A stretch of 64,000 nt of DNA. Source: JAJRPT01 sp965661945 (GTDB taxonomy: Bacteria; Bacteroidota; Ignavibacteria; Kapaibacteriales; UBA2268). The DNA lies in assembly GCA_965661945.1 (NCBI GenBank), contig CBFIFP010000004.1:179982-243981 (forward strand), in the 5' to 3' direction. The notes under the pieces were generated by a model that did not search any database, was not told where the DNA came from, and saw only the letters and a program-made list of their open reading frames with translations. How positions within the stretch are numbered: the first letter of the stretch is position 1; each line of letters opens with the position of its first letter. The position numbers were made by a program, and so were the translations under genes. Below are positions 18,030 to 27,200 of this stretch, piece after piece.

Positions 18030-18884
18030 ATGAATATCATAAACATTAACTCAAGGTTTGAACTTTCACCTTGGCAAATTGCATTTACTGAAAGTGTTCT
18101 TCGCTCCGATAGGAATCACTGTCGCGATAGTGATTCACTATATCATATTGCTAAAAAGATTCCCTTCTATCTTGTGGATAAATATACTTTTTCATTAGTT
18201 AGAAAGGGTAGCTATCATATTTTAAATCGAATAGATGATAAAGAAAATCGTCAAAAATTTGAAAATGAACAAGAAAATATAGAATATGATGATTCAAGAT
18301 GCCCCGAAACTGAACTACTTGGATATTATGTTAGTAAAGGTTCTCATGGAATCCCAGAAATTTATTTATGCACAGAATCAATTATAAAATGCACAAAAGA
18401 CGATGAAGAGTTAACCTATTTAATTGCTAATGTTATTATACACGAACTTGCTCACGCATATATGGATATGCGCGATTATGGCACAAAAGATGAGTTCTAT
18501 GAGTGGATGGAAGAAGGTTTTGCCAATAAGATTACCTTAGAGTATTTTAGAAATCACTCAGATAATTATAGACATAGATGCTATTTTTTATCACATAATA
18601 CTTACTCAAAAAATATAGCATATAACTTTGTTACAAATTTTATATTAAAGCAGCCTGATAACTATAAATTAGGTTTCTATTTGCATATTTATAGAGTTCA
18701 TAGTCATTTTTGGTATAACCATAAAGATGATTTAAATCAAAAACAAAAAGCAAAAGCCGCATGGTTAAATTATGTAAAATCAAATATAAGAAGTAGAAAT
18801 TTTGATGCAAAAACATTTTATGATAAAACTACAAATGTTTTATTAGAAGACCCATACAACGAGATACCTAAAGATGAAAGATAA
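18030..18884 (+). CDS. Putative zinc metallopeptidase (HELAH, EEGFAN)
   Basis: This 284-residue protein has the zinc-peptidase motif HELAH at 138-142 and a downstream acidic block WMEEGFAN (159-166), where Glu162 fits the third zinc ligand of gluzincin-type enzymes. The segment between is YMDMRDYGTKDEF. No signal peptide or membrane helix is visible, so it should act in the cytosol. AAGGAA upstream supports the ATG. It is a tandem paralogue of the product of 17043-17930. The substrate is unknown; the island context with a restriction system makes a defence or toxin role possible but unproven. The downstream hydrolase gene overlaps its end by 11 bp. Confidence 0.72.
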   Translation: MNIININSRFELSPWQIAFTESVLRSDRNHCRDSDSLYHIAKKIPFYLVDKYTFSLVRKGSYHILNRIDDKENRQKFENEQENIEYDDSRCPETELLGYYVSKGSHGIPEIYLCTESIIKCTKDDEELTYLIANVIIHELAHAYMDMRDYGTKDEFYEWMEEGFANKITLEYFRNHSDNYRHRCYFLSHNTYSKNIAYNFVTNFILKQPDNYKLGFYLHIYRVHSHFWYNHKDDLNQKQKAKAAWLNYVKSNIRSRNFDAKTFYDKTTNVLLEDPYNEIPKDER

Positions 18885-19386
18885 ACATATTATATACTTG
18901 CACGGTGTGAATGGGGAGAACTCAAAAAAAGGGCTGCAAATTAATGCAATAACTCCAACGCAAACTCCTCATTCACCCAAACTAACGCTCCAAAATATTG
19001 AGCGGGATTTCCTAACTGATAACACAATCATAGTTGGGTCGTCGCGTGGTGGCTTGCTCGCACTGTTTCTTAGCATAAAGCACCAACTGCCATTAATCGT
19101 TATAAATCCGGCAATAGAACAATCAGCAATAAATAAAGCAATTTACGGAGATAACTGCGACAATGAACTCGCAGAAATCTCAATTTATGTAAAAGAAAAC
19201 ATACACAAATTACGCTATGACACAATGTTAATTCTGTCAAAAAACGATGAAATAATTGATTACAGAAACGCAAACAAACTCATAAACTGCGAACATAAAG
19301 TTTTCATAAATGAAAGCCACAGAATCGCAAATTTTGAACTCTTAGTTCCTCTAATCAACTATAAAATCACAAAATTTTTAAAATAA
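18874..19386 (+). CDS. YqiA/YcfP-like alpha/beta hydrolase
   Basis: A small 170-residue hydrolase of the UPF0227 type. Its first strand ends in YLHGVNGENSKKG. The nucleophile elbow is GSSRGG (Ser between Gly residues), the acid is in LILSKNDEIIDYRNA, and the His is in NESHRIANFE. E. coli YqiA is an esterase that cleaves palmitoyl-CoA and p-nitrophenyl esters; the natural substrate here is unknown. It overlaps the preceding gene by 11 bp and is probably co-translated with it. Its base use is noticeably richer in G+C than that of the three genes before it. Confidence 0.8.
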   Translation: MKDKHIIYLHGVNGENSKKGLQINAITPTQTPHSPKLTLQNIERDFLTDNTIIVGSSRGGLLALFLSIKHQLPLIVINPAIEQSAINKAIYGDNCDNELAEISIYVKENIHKLRYDTMLILSKNDEIIDYRNANKLINCEHKVFINESHRIANFELLVPLINYKITKFLK

Positions 19387-19414
19387 AAGTAATTATAAGT
19401 TAAATTTTTTTTTC

Positions 19415-19422
19415 TATTTTTG
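19415..19422 (+). promoter_or_regulatory. Candidate -7 box TATTTTTG ahead of the restriction locus
   Basis: A perfect TAnnTTTG octamer in the 201 bp gap between the hydrolase and the nuclease gene. It is 31 bases before the GTG of a 33-codon reading frame that has a strong ribosome binding site. Confidence 0.45.
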
Positions 19423-19452
19423 TAGAAATGAAAATGAGAAAAGGAGAGAAGT

Positions 19453-19554
19453 GTGAGTTATACTAAAGAAAATGTTATTACACCAGAGTGTAATAATGGA
19501 ATAATTTATAAACATTATAATTTAAAAATGATGTATTTTAAAAAAAATTTTTAA
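19453..19554 (+). CDS. Possible 33-residue leader peptide or small protein before the restriction genes
   Basis: A GTG at 19453 follows AAGGAG (19441-19446) with a 6-base spacer, and a -7 box lies upstream. The product would begin MSYTKENVITPECNNG and end in a basic tail (KMMYFKKNF). It ends 33 bp before the nuclease ATG. It is too short to assign; it could be a regulatory peptide for the restriction locus, a remnant, or a chance frame. Confidence 0.35.
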   Translation: MSYTKENVITPECNNGIIYKHYNLKMMYFKKNF

Positions 19555-19587
19555 TTTGCAAAATTAAAAAATCAAAAAATATTAATT

Positions 19588-20208
19588 ATGATACCAGAAG
19601 AATTAATTAAAATTAAAAATTACTTGAACAAAGAAAATTTTAAGCTAAAAAATACTTTTGAAGATGGCAGACTAAATGCTTCAATTAATGAAGACCAAAT
19701 ATTAAAATTGATTAGAAAGGAATATGAAATAAATATCCCTAAATCAAGAAGTTGGTTTGATTTTAGTATCGAAACAGAAAATATATTTTATCCAGTTAAT
19801 ATTAAAGTAACAAATACTACTCATCAAGATAATTTAAACTGCAAATTAGGAATTTATTACTCCTTAACAGGTCATTTACCAGATTTTCCAAATGAAATAA
19901 GGTGGCTACATTATTTTGAAAAATTAAAAAATAATCTAGGAAAAAATAAATCAAAAGACTATTTCTTTTTAGTAATAAATAAATCTGACCTTACAGACGT
20001 TTTTGTAAATTCTCTAAAAGGATTAAATTCTATATATCCAAATGGAAATAATTTACCCTTTCAATGTAAATGGGCAGATAATAAAATGTTCAAAAAAAGA
20101 AAATTCAAAGATTCACAAGATTTTCTTCTAAAAACCTTTGGAGAAAGCATTAAATTAAGGTCAGAGATATATTTTAATTTCAAAAAATATTTTAAAGAAT
20201 ATGTATAA
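19588..20208 (+). CDS. Putative type II restriction endonuclease (EcoRV-like arrangement)
   Basis: A 206-residue protein just upstream of, and overlapping by 8 bp, a DNA adenine methyltransferase. The candidate active site is Glu35 (helix INEDQILKL), Asp58 (WFDFSIETEN) and NIK at 71-73 after FYPV. This has the same order and spacing as the E..D..DxK residues of EcoRV-type nucleases, with Asn in place of the second Asp. It would cut DNA at the site protected by the partner methylase. No other domain is seen. Assignment rests on context and motif shape; an additional nuclease-like protein follows the methylase. Confidence 0.65.
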   Translation: MIPEELIKIKNYLNKENFKLKNTFEDGRLNASINEDQILKLIRKEYEINIPKSRSWFDFSIETENIFYPVNIKVTNTTHQDNLNCKLGIYYSLTGHLPDFPNEIRWLHYFEKLKNNLGKNKSKDYFFLVINKSDLTDVFVNSLKGLNSIYPNGNNLPFQCKWADNKMFKKRKFKDSQDFLLKTFGESIKLRSEIYFNFKKYFKEYV

Positions 20209-21352
20209 CGTCAAAACTTTAGGTCAAGTATTTACCCCTAACCATATTGTTTCTCAAATGCTAAATATGAGAAAAAGATTTGGTTCAGTATTAGAACCTT
20301 CCGCAGGTGATGGTGCATTTTATAAAAATATTGAAAATTGTGTAGGAATTGAAATTGATTCTAGATATACAAAAAACGGAGTTTTAAATATTGATTTCTT
20401 CGATTTTTCTGTTGAAAATAAATTTGATACAATAATTGGAAACCCACCTTATGTTAGATACCAGGATATAGATTCAAATACTAAAAATAAATTAAATCTA
20501 AAAATGTTTGATGAAAGAACTAATTTATATCAATTTTTTATTGAAAAAAGTATTAATCATTTAAATGATAATGGAGAAATAATTTTTATTACTCCAAGAG
20601 ATTTTTTAAAAGCAACATCGAGCATTAAATTAAATAAATTTATTTATTCGAGTGGCACTATCACCGATATAATTGATTTAGGAGATGAAAAAATATTTAA
20701 AGGTTATTCTCCCAATTGTATTATTTGGCGATTTGAAAAAGATAATTTTTCAAGAAAAACAAATATACATCAACAATTTACTTATAGTAATGGTCAATTG
20801 TTATTTACAGATTCACTATATTCAATTTATTTAAAAGATATATTTCAAGTAAAAGTAGGTGCAGTTAGTGGTTCTGATAAGATTTTTGAAAGTGAAGAAT
20901 TTGGAAAAACAGATTTTGTTGTATCTTCAACTTATAAATCAAATAAAACAAAAAGAATGATTTATAATCAAAAAATAGATTATTTAGAGCAATATAAAGA
21001 TATTTTAATAAATAGAAAAATTAAAAAATTTGATGAAAGCAATTGGTGGATGTGGGGAAGGAATCATTTTAAAAGTGAGAAAAAAAGAATCTATGTAAAT
21101 ACTAAAACTAGAAATAAAAGGCCTTTTTTTACTCATGAATGTAAAAATTACGATGGTTCAATTTTAGCTTTATTTCCTCACAAAGATGACGTAGACTTGA
21201 TTGAACTTTGTGATTTATTAAACGATGTTAATTGGTTTGAGTTAGGTTTTGTCTGTGATGGTAGATATATTTTTTCACAAAGAAGTTTAGAAAACACTCT
21301 CTTGCCGGATACCTTTAGAGAATTTGTAAATAAATCAAATATGTTGTTTTAA
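20201..21352 (+). CDS. N6-adenine DNA methyltransferase of a type II restriction-modification system
   Basis: This 383-residue enzyme starts TLGQVFTPNHIVSQM, as in the TaqI/Eco57I-like group. The SAM-binding motif I is LEPSAGDGAF (31-40), the acidic motif II is GIEIDS, and the catalytic motif IV is GNPPY (80-84). The region after about residue 190 (VKVGAVSGSDKIF, then WMWGRNHF) is the target-recognition part. It would methylate the N6 of adenine in the recognition site. It overlaps the upstream nuclease gene by 8 bp and shares its last base with the ATG of the next gene, so three proteins are made from one transcript. Confidence 0.93.
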   Translation: MYNVKTLGQVFTPNHIVSQMLNMRKRFGSVLEPSAGDGAFYKNIENCVGIEIDSRYTKNGVLNIDFFDFSVENKFDTIIGNPPYVRYQDIDSNTKNKLNLKMFDERTNLYQFFIEKSINHLNDNGEIIFITPRDFLKATSSIKLNKFIYSSGTITDIIDLGDEKIFKGYSPNCIIWRFEKDNFSRKTNIHQQFTYSNGQLLFTDSLYSIYLKDIFQVKVGAVSGSDKIFESEEFGKTDFVVSSTYKSNKTKRMIYNQKIDYLEQYKDILINRKIKKFDESNWWMWGRNHFKSEKKRIYVNTKTRNKRPFFTHECKNYDGSILALFPHKDDVDLIELCDLLNDVNWFELGFVCDGRYIFSQRSLENTLLPDTFREFVNKSNMLF

Positions 21353-22308
21353 TGGAATTAGAAAAATTAGAAAATAAAATAAAAAATCATTTAATTAACT
21401 TTCATATTTTAAATAAATCTGCAGAAGAAAAAAAAATAAATTCAATTTTAGATTCTATTTTTGGAGCAATTGTTAGATCCAAAACCTCTTTTATAGATTT
21501 TAATTTATTTTTAGAGGATATTACAAATGAATTAGTTTTTAATCATGAATTTTTAAGTAATGGTGGTAATATTTATAATTATATATGTTGTAAGTGGGAA
21601 AATATATGCAGACATTTATTTCGACTCCGTCCTGTTGGTTTAGGAACTCCAAATGCAGCTTCAGGTGAGGGTGAGTTATTATTAAATTTTATTTCAAAGT
21701 ATTTATCAAAACCAAAGAAAGGAGATTTGAATTACAAATATATTGAAGAAGGTATTACAAAAGATATAATTTACGAAATTAAAGGTTCTGGTTTTAGAGT
21801 TTTTGGTAATATAACAGAAAAGTCTTTTAATGAAGCAGCATTAAAAGTCGCTAAAAAACATAAATTTGAACCTAATATATCAAAGAGATCTAATATCTCT
21901 GCTGTAGAATTAGAAAAAAATTGTCATTTAAATTATTGGAATAATGAATTTAAATATCATTGTAGAGAAGATATATTTAAATTTATAGAAGATTGGTTAA
22001 GACTAATAAATAATAATTTCAACATGGATAAAGAGAGTCAAAGTTATAATTTATTAAATAATAATAATGAGTTACAAATAGAATATTTAAAAAAAATAAT
22101 CGTTAAACAATTGTTTACTAAATTTGTTGAAAATTCAAATTTTAACTATTTGATTTATTTAGGGAATAATGGTGAAAATTGTAAAGTTATAACAAATGAA
22201 GAAGAAAAATTTAATTCTATGATTGATAATAATGAAATTAAAATTAGTGATGATTATTTTAGAATTAATCAAGATAATAAAATTGGGTTTTATATAGATT
22301 TTAAATAA
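21352..22308 (+). CDS. PD-(D/E)XK nuclease-like protein of the restriction locus
   Basis: A 318-residue protein co-translated with the methylase (1 bp overlap). A candidate nuclease core is SGEGE (104-108), KKGD (122-125) and YEIKGSG (141-147), that is Asp125, Glu142 and Lys144, close to the GD(x16)ExKGSG pattern of many restriction nucleases. The N-terminal 100 residues are helical (FLEDITNELVFNHEF), and the C-terminus is long, polar and without a known motif. It may be the actual endonuclease, a second subunit, or a second enzyme recognising the same site. A terminator follows. Confidence 0.6.
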   Translation: MELEKLENKIKNHLINFHILNKSAEEKKINSILDSIFGAIVRSKTSFIDFNLFLEDITNELVFNHEFLSNGGNIYNYICCKWENICRHLFRLRPVGLGTPNAASGEGELLLNFISKYLSKPKKGDLNYKYIEEGITKDIIYEIKGSGFRVFGNITEKSFNEAALKVAKKHKFEPNISKRSNISAVELEKNCHLNYWNNEFKYHCREDIFKFIEDWLRLINNNFNMDKESQSYNLLNNNNELQIEYLKKIIVKQLFTKFVENSNFNYLIYLGNNGENCKVITNEEEKFNSMIDNNEIKISDDYFRINQDNKIGFYIDFK

Positions 22309-22326
22309 CTATATTATAAACCCCAA

Positions 22327-22350
22327 AACCCCATGAATTTGGGGCTTTTT
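22327..22350 (+). terminator. Rho-independent terminator after the restriction locus
   Basis: Stem CCCCA (22329-22333) with TGGGG (22340-22344), a six-base loop, then CTTTTT. It lies 19 bases after the last restriction gene and before the convergent gene that ends at 22357. Confidence 0.7.
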
Positions 22351-22356
22351 CTCCCC

Positions 22357-22668
22357 TCACCACAACCACCTAACATACTTATCAAACTCCTTTTTATCAA
22401 CATAAATATGCTTTATAGTAATGCGATTGGCAACAACTTGTAGCCAGTCGGTTATGTCTATTTGGTCGGGCAGGGTGTATTCTTCTTCCCAGAAAACAGC
22501 GGAAATAGTGTTTTCGTAAGAGATTTGCTTTCCACCGAATAGACGATTCTTGTGCATAAAATAGAAAGTTTCATCATAAATTATGTGTAGCACTTTATAA
22601 AAATGAATAATTTTAAAGTACAAATTATAATTTTCATCTTCAATTATTTTCCGTTTCTTCTTTGCCAT
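22357..22668 (-). CDS. Hypothetical protein, 103 residues
   Basis: Starts MAKKKRKIIEDENYNLYFKI and ends in a Trp-rich tail (DKYVRWLW). It has no signal peptide, membrane segment or motif I recognise. A perfect TAATTTTG -7 box lies at 22689-22696, and it ends next to the terminator of the restriction locus, so it is a single-gene transcript. It may mark the edge of the island. Function unknown. Confidence 0.55.
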   Translation of the reverse strand: MAKKKRKIIEDENYNLYFKIIHFYKVLHIIYDETFYFMHKNRLFGGKQISYENTISAVFWEEEYTLPDQIDITDWLQVVANRITIKHIYVDKKEFDKYVRWLW

Positions 22669-22688
22669 AATTTGTAAATTTAAAAATA

Positions 22689-22696
22689 CAAAATTA
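22689..22696 (-). promoter_or_regulatory. Candidate -7 box TAATTTTG for the gene ending at 22357
   Basis: The plus strand reads CAAAATTA. It is 21 bases upstream of the ATG at 22668. Confidence 0.45.
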
Positions 22697-22744
22697 AGGA
22701 ATAAGATGATAATTTATGTCGTTGATGTGCTATGGTGAAACTTT

Positions 22745-23791
22745 TTATTTGATAGACAGACTAAATAATTCTTCGAGTTTATTTATTTCTTTGTATTCAC
22801 CAGCGACGATGATTTTGTCGTCCATTAAAAATTGCAAGTCGCTTTTGGGGTTGAAGATAGTTTCATCTTTGCGGACAAAACCAAGAATTGTTACACCAAC
22901 TTGGCTTCTAATGTCTAATTCTTTTAGTGATTTACCAATCCACCTGCAATTATCGGTAAGAGTAAGCACTTCGATATTAAAATTAGAGTTTTTTAAGTCA
23001 ATTTTTGAGTCGATATATTCCATAAGATTAGACCCCATAGCAGTTGCAGCCATTTTAACGCCACCAGCATTATAAGGATTTATAACTTTGTTTGCACCAG
23101 CACGAATAAGTTTTTCTGCATTGACATCGTCGTCATTTCGAGCAATTATTTTAATATTTTTATTCAATTGGCGTGCAGATAAAACAACAAAAAGATTAGT
23201 AGTTATACTGCTTGTAGCAACAATAATAGATTTAGCTTTAGAGATACCTGCTAACTTCAAAATTGAATCATCAGTAGCATCACCACTTATAACAAACTTG
23301 AATACTTCTAACTGATTGCTTTTATTTTCATCTACGTTACCTTCGATAATCACAAATTCACAACCTCTTTTTTCGAGTTCGTGAGCAACTAAATTACCAA
23401 CTCTACCAAGACCAACAATAATATAGTGGTCATTCAAATTTTCAATCTTTTTCATAATTCTTTTCTTTAACCTAAGTTGTTGATTTTGAATAATTAATAA
23501 ATTTTCGAGTAAAATACCAAAAATATAAAAGAAACTTCCTATTCCAGAAACAGAAATAACAATTGTGAATACTTTTAGTGCTTCATTCATAGGATAAATT
23601 TCTGAGTAACCTAATGTAGTTACAGTGATAATTACCATATAAAATGAATCAATCCAAGACGCATCATACTCTTCCCAAAGAATTTTGAAGCCAATTGTAC
23701 CAATTGTTAAAACTATGAGTAATAGTATAATAGGAAAAGTTGGCTTTTTTAAATTTGGATTTTTGTTAATTTTATCAGAGTAAATTATCAT
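22745..23791 (-). CDS. Two-helix ion channel with RCK (TrkA-N/TrkA-C) regulatory domain
   Basis: A 348-residue K+ channel-like protein. Membrane helix 1 lies near 19-37, a pore helix and filter near 50-63, and helix 2 near 72-100. A TrkA-N Rossmann domain starts at about 117 (YIIVGLGRVGNLVAHELEKR, then IEGNVDENK and SGDATDDSIL), and a TrkA-C domain near 265-348 (VGVTILGFVRKDETI). The filter reads TTLGYSE (58-64) rather than the usual TVGYGD, so ion selectivity is uncertain. NAD(H) or another nucleotide probably controls gating. A -7 box lies just upstream. Confidence 0.85.
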   Translation of the reverse strand: MIIYSDKINKNPNLKKPTFPIILLLIVLTIGTIGFKILWEEYDASWIDSFYMVIITVTTLGYSEIYPMNEALKVFTIVISVSGIGSFFYIFGILLENLLIIQNQQLRLKKRIMKKIENLNDHYIIVGLGRVGNLVAHELEKRGCEFVIIEGNVDENKSNQLEVFKFVISGDATDDSILKLAGISKAKSIIVATSSITTNLFVVLSARQLNKNIKIIARNDDDVNAEKLIRAGANKVINPYNAGGVKMAATAMGSNLMEYIDSKIDLKNSNFNIEVLTLTDNCRWIGKSLKELDIRSQVGVTILGFVRKDETIFNPKSDLQFLMDDKIIVAGEYKEINKLEELFSLSIK

Positions 23792-23815
23792 AAATTTTTT
23801 ATTTATTAATTTCTC

Positions 23816-23823
23816 AAAAATAA
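23816..23823 (-). promoter_or_regulatory. Candidate -7 box TATTTTTG for the channel gene
   Basis: The minus strand reads TATTCTTATTTTTGAGAAA. The same 19 bases occur upstream of the gene at 46150-46389, both close to their ATG. No -33 TTTG is seen. Confidence 0.5.
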
Positions 23824-23947
23824 GAATAAAAGAATTAATTTAATAGAAATATTTTTTAAGAAAACTAAAAATACAGAGAATAGATGATTTTTTTATTTAA
23901 TTTGTCTCAAAGTTAAATAATTAATTATATTTTAAGTTGAATTTGCT

Positions 23948-23955
23948 TATTTTTG
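23948..23955 (+). promoter_or_regulatory. Candidate -7 box TATTTTTG for the gene at 23982
   Basis: A perfect TAnnTTTG octamer, 26 bases upstream of the ATG at 23982. No good -33 element is found. Confidence 0.4.
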
Positions 23956-23981
23956 AAAATTAATAAATAAATTTTGTTAAA

Positions 23982-24221
23982 ATGTTTAGAGATTATCCTT
24001 ATTATTTTGAAGTTAAAACTAATCTTGGTAAATCAATGAAAGTTTATGTTAAAGAAGTTGGTTACAACATTCTAATACTTGCTTTTGCTGATAAAAATGG
24101 CGATTTGCAAACTGCCCGCTACGAAAAAAACAGCATTGATGTAAAAATAATGATAAGTGCATTTTTACAAGAATATGACATTATTCTTGATTCAGTAAAA
24201 AATGCTATTATAAATAAGTGA
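23982..24221 (+). CDS. Hypothetical protein, 79 residues
   Basis: A small, probably cytosolic protein (YYFEVKTNLGKSMKVYVKEV, then ILILAFADKNGDLQTARYEK). The first 45 residues look like a beta-rich unit and the last 30 like a helix (MISAFLQEYDIILDSVKNAI). A -7 box lies upstream, and it is convergent with dnaE, whose 3' end lies 51 bp away. I do not recognise the family; no function proposed. Confidence 0.55.
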   Translation: MFRDYPYYFEVKTNLGKSMKVYVKEVGYNILILAFADKNGDLQTARYEKNSIDVKIMISAFLQEYDIILDSVKNAIINK

Positions 24222-24272
24222 TTATGATATATAATGACGGTTAATCAATATACTACATTTATATATAACATT

Positions 24273-27200
24273 TTATATCATTTCTATTTCACCTTTTAAT
24301 ATAAATCTAACATTTCTTTCTGTGAATATTTTTATTATCTCATGTGTAACTTCTTCATTTAATTTTAAATGAATATCATCGCTTAAAAATGATTTTTTTG
24401 TATCATTTGTTTTGTTGATTATTATAAATTGTAGAAAAGATGTTTCTCTTCCTTCATTAAATTCATTTCCATGGTATTCAATATATTCTTCAAATTGTTG
24501 TAGGTGTTGGTAAGTGTTTGGGTTTTCTTCGTCTAACCAAATCCTATATCCTGTTGCTAATTCTGAAATTATTCCATCAACAGTGCTAACACTATTGATA
24601 TTAAATAAGGTATTATCATCTCCTTCTGCAAAATTTCCAAACTTTGCTTTTAATATTCCTTTTACCAGAACAATTTTATCTTTTTTGATAAAGTCATTAT
24701 ATTTTTGATAAATATTACTCGGTGCAAAGATTTCTCGTTTGCCAGTCAAATCTTCAAACTCAATAAAAGCAAGTGGCTTTTTATCTTTGTCTAATCTTGT
24801 TCTAACTTCAGTAATCATTCCAATAAGCGAAATCTCGGTTTTCTGGGGTGCATTATGAAGATTACTTATTGTATATTTAATAAATGAACTTATATGAGTT
24901 TCATAATTTAAAAGCGGATGTCCTGAAACATAAAAATTCAAATATTCTTTTTCTTTTTCCAAACGCTCTAGTTCTGTCCACTCAGGAGCATCATATAGTT
25001 TTAATTCAGTTGATTCATTATTTATAGATCCAAACAAATTATCCATCTGCAACTCATCTTCTTCTTGTTTTTTACGGGAGTACTCTAAAACGAGTTCCAC
25101 GCTATTAAATAGTTGATTCCTGTGACCAATATTCAAAGAATCAAATGCGCCACTACAGATAAGTGCCTCTAAAGTACGCTTATTTATCAAATGATTATCT
25201 ACTCGACCAGCAAAATCAAACAAATCTTTAAATGCACCATCCTGCCTTGCTTTTAGTATATTATTTGATGCAGGAATTCCCACATTTCTTATAGCTGATA
25301 GCCCAAAATAAATAGTATCGCCTTTAGCATTAAAATAAGTTTGCGAATTATTTATATCAGGTGGCATAAGTTTAAGTCCATATTTTTTGGCATTTTCTCG
25401 TAATGCTACAATCTTAGTCTGGTCGTTAATTTCGGCAGTCATATTTGCAGCAATAAACTCTGCGGGATAATGAGCCTTTAAAAATGCCGTTTGAAAAGCA
25501 ACATAACTATATGCAACAGCGTGAGATTTATTAAATCCATAATCTGCAAATTTCTGAATTAAATCAAAAATTTGACTAGCAAGTTTATCATCTATTTTAT
25601 TTTTTTCTTTGGCTCCTTCCATAAATCTTGGTTTGAGCGAACTCATTGCTTTTGTATCTTTTTTACCCATAGCTCTACGGAGTAAATCTGCTTCACCAAG
25701 CGAAAAACCAGCTATATCTTGCACTAATCTCATCACCTGCTCCTGATAAACTATAATACCATAGGTTCTTTGGAGTGATGGGCGCATTGAATCGTGAAGA
25801 TAAGTAATTGGCTCTCTTCCAAATTTCCTCTCAATAAAACTTGGAATATTATCCATCGGACCAGGACGATACAAAGCATTCATAGCAGAAATTTCTTCTA
25901 GGCTATGCGGCTTTAATTTCTTCAAACTTTCCTGCATTCCAGTAGATTCAAACTGAAACACTGACAAAGTATCTCCATTTCCAAATAGTTCATAAGTTTT
26001 TTCATCTTCTAAAGATATAGCATCAATATCTAAATCGACATCATAATTTTGCTTAATAAGAGCAAGGTTTTGCTCAATAATACTTAAAGTTTTTAAACCC
26101 AGAAAGTCCATTTTTAACAAGCCACCCATCTCTAGGTATTTCATAGAATATTGAGTTGCGATGTTAATACCGCCTGCTTTATCCTTATTTACTTTCATAA
26201 TTGGGACATATTGAGTCAAATCGCCAGGCGCAATTACAACTCCTGCGGCATGGATACCTGTATTTCTTACTTTACCCTCAAGAACCAAGCAGTAATCGAG
26301 CAGCTGCCCGATTTTATAATCATCTTCATTTAATTTTCCTGTGGCGATTAACTCCTTTGCTCTATTTACATCATCAAGATTTTTATTTTTATAATTCTCA
26401 TAAATATTTTTAAGATACTCAAGTTCAGGTAAAGCTATTGTTTCCTCTATTGTTGCAACTTTACCGAATTTAACAGGAATCTTTTTAGTGATTTCTTTAA
26501 TCTTTGCTAAATCAACATTTAAAACTCGCCCAACATCAGTCAAAACAGCACGCGAGGAAAGTTTTCCAAATGTAATAATCTGTGAAACCGCCTCCTCGCC
26601 ATAAAATTCTTTAACATAATTAATAACAATTTCACGCTTGTCATCACTGAAATCGATATCGATATCGGGCATTGATACCCTTTCCGGATTTAAGAATCTT
26701 TCAAAAAGCAAGTCATATTCAAGTGGATTAACATTTGTTATTTCTAAAGCATAAGCCACAATTGAACCAGCCGCTGAACCACGACCTGGACCTACGCTTA
26801 CCCCACGTTTTCGTGCTTCTTTGATAAAATCCCAAACAATTAAGAAATATCCAGGGAAACCCATTTTATTGATAATCTCAATTTCATAATCAGCCCGCTT
26901 TTTAATTTCATCAGTAATTGTTTCAAACCTTTCACTAAGTCCTTCATAAACTAATTCCTCAAGGTATTCTTCGAGATTAGTTGCTTTTGAGGTTTGAGGA
27001 ATTGGAAATTGAGGCATGTGATTTGACTTTAAGTCTAATTCTACATTACACTGCTCTGCAATTTTAACGGTATTTTCAATTGCTTCAGGTAAATCCTTGA
27101 AGAGTTCAACCATCTCCGCTTGACTTTTGAAATAAAATTCATCAGTCTGGAATCGCAAATTACTAACGTCTATCTCATTGCTAATACTTGAATTATAGTT

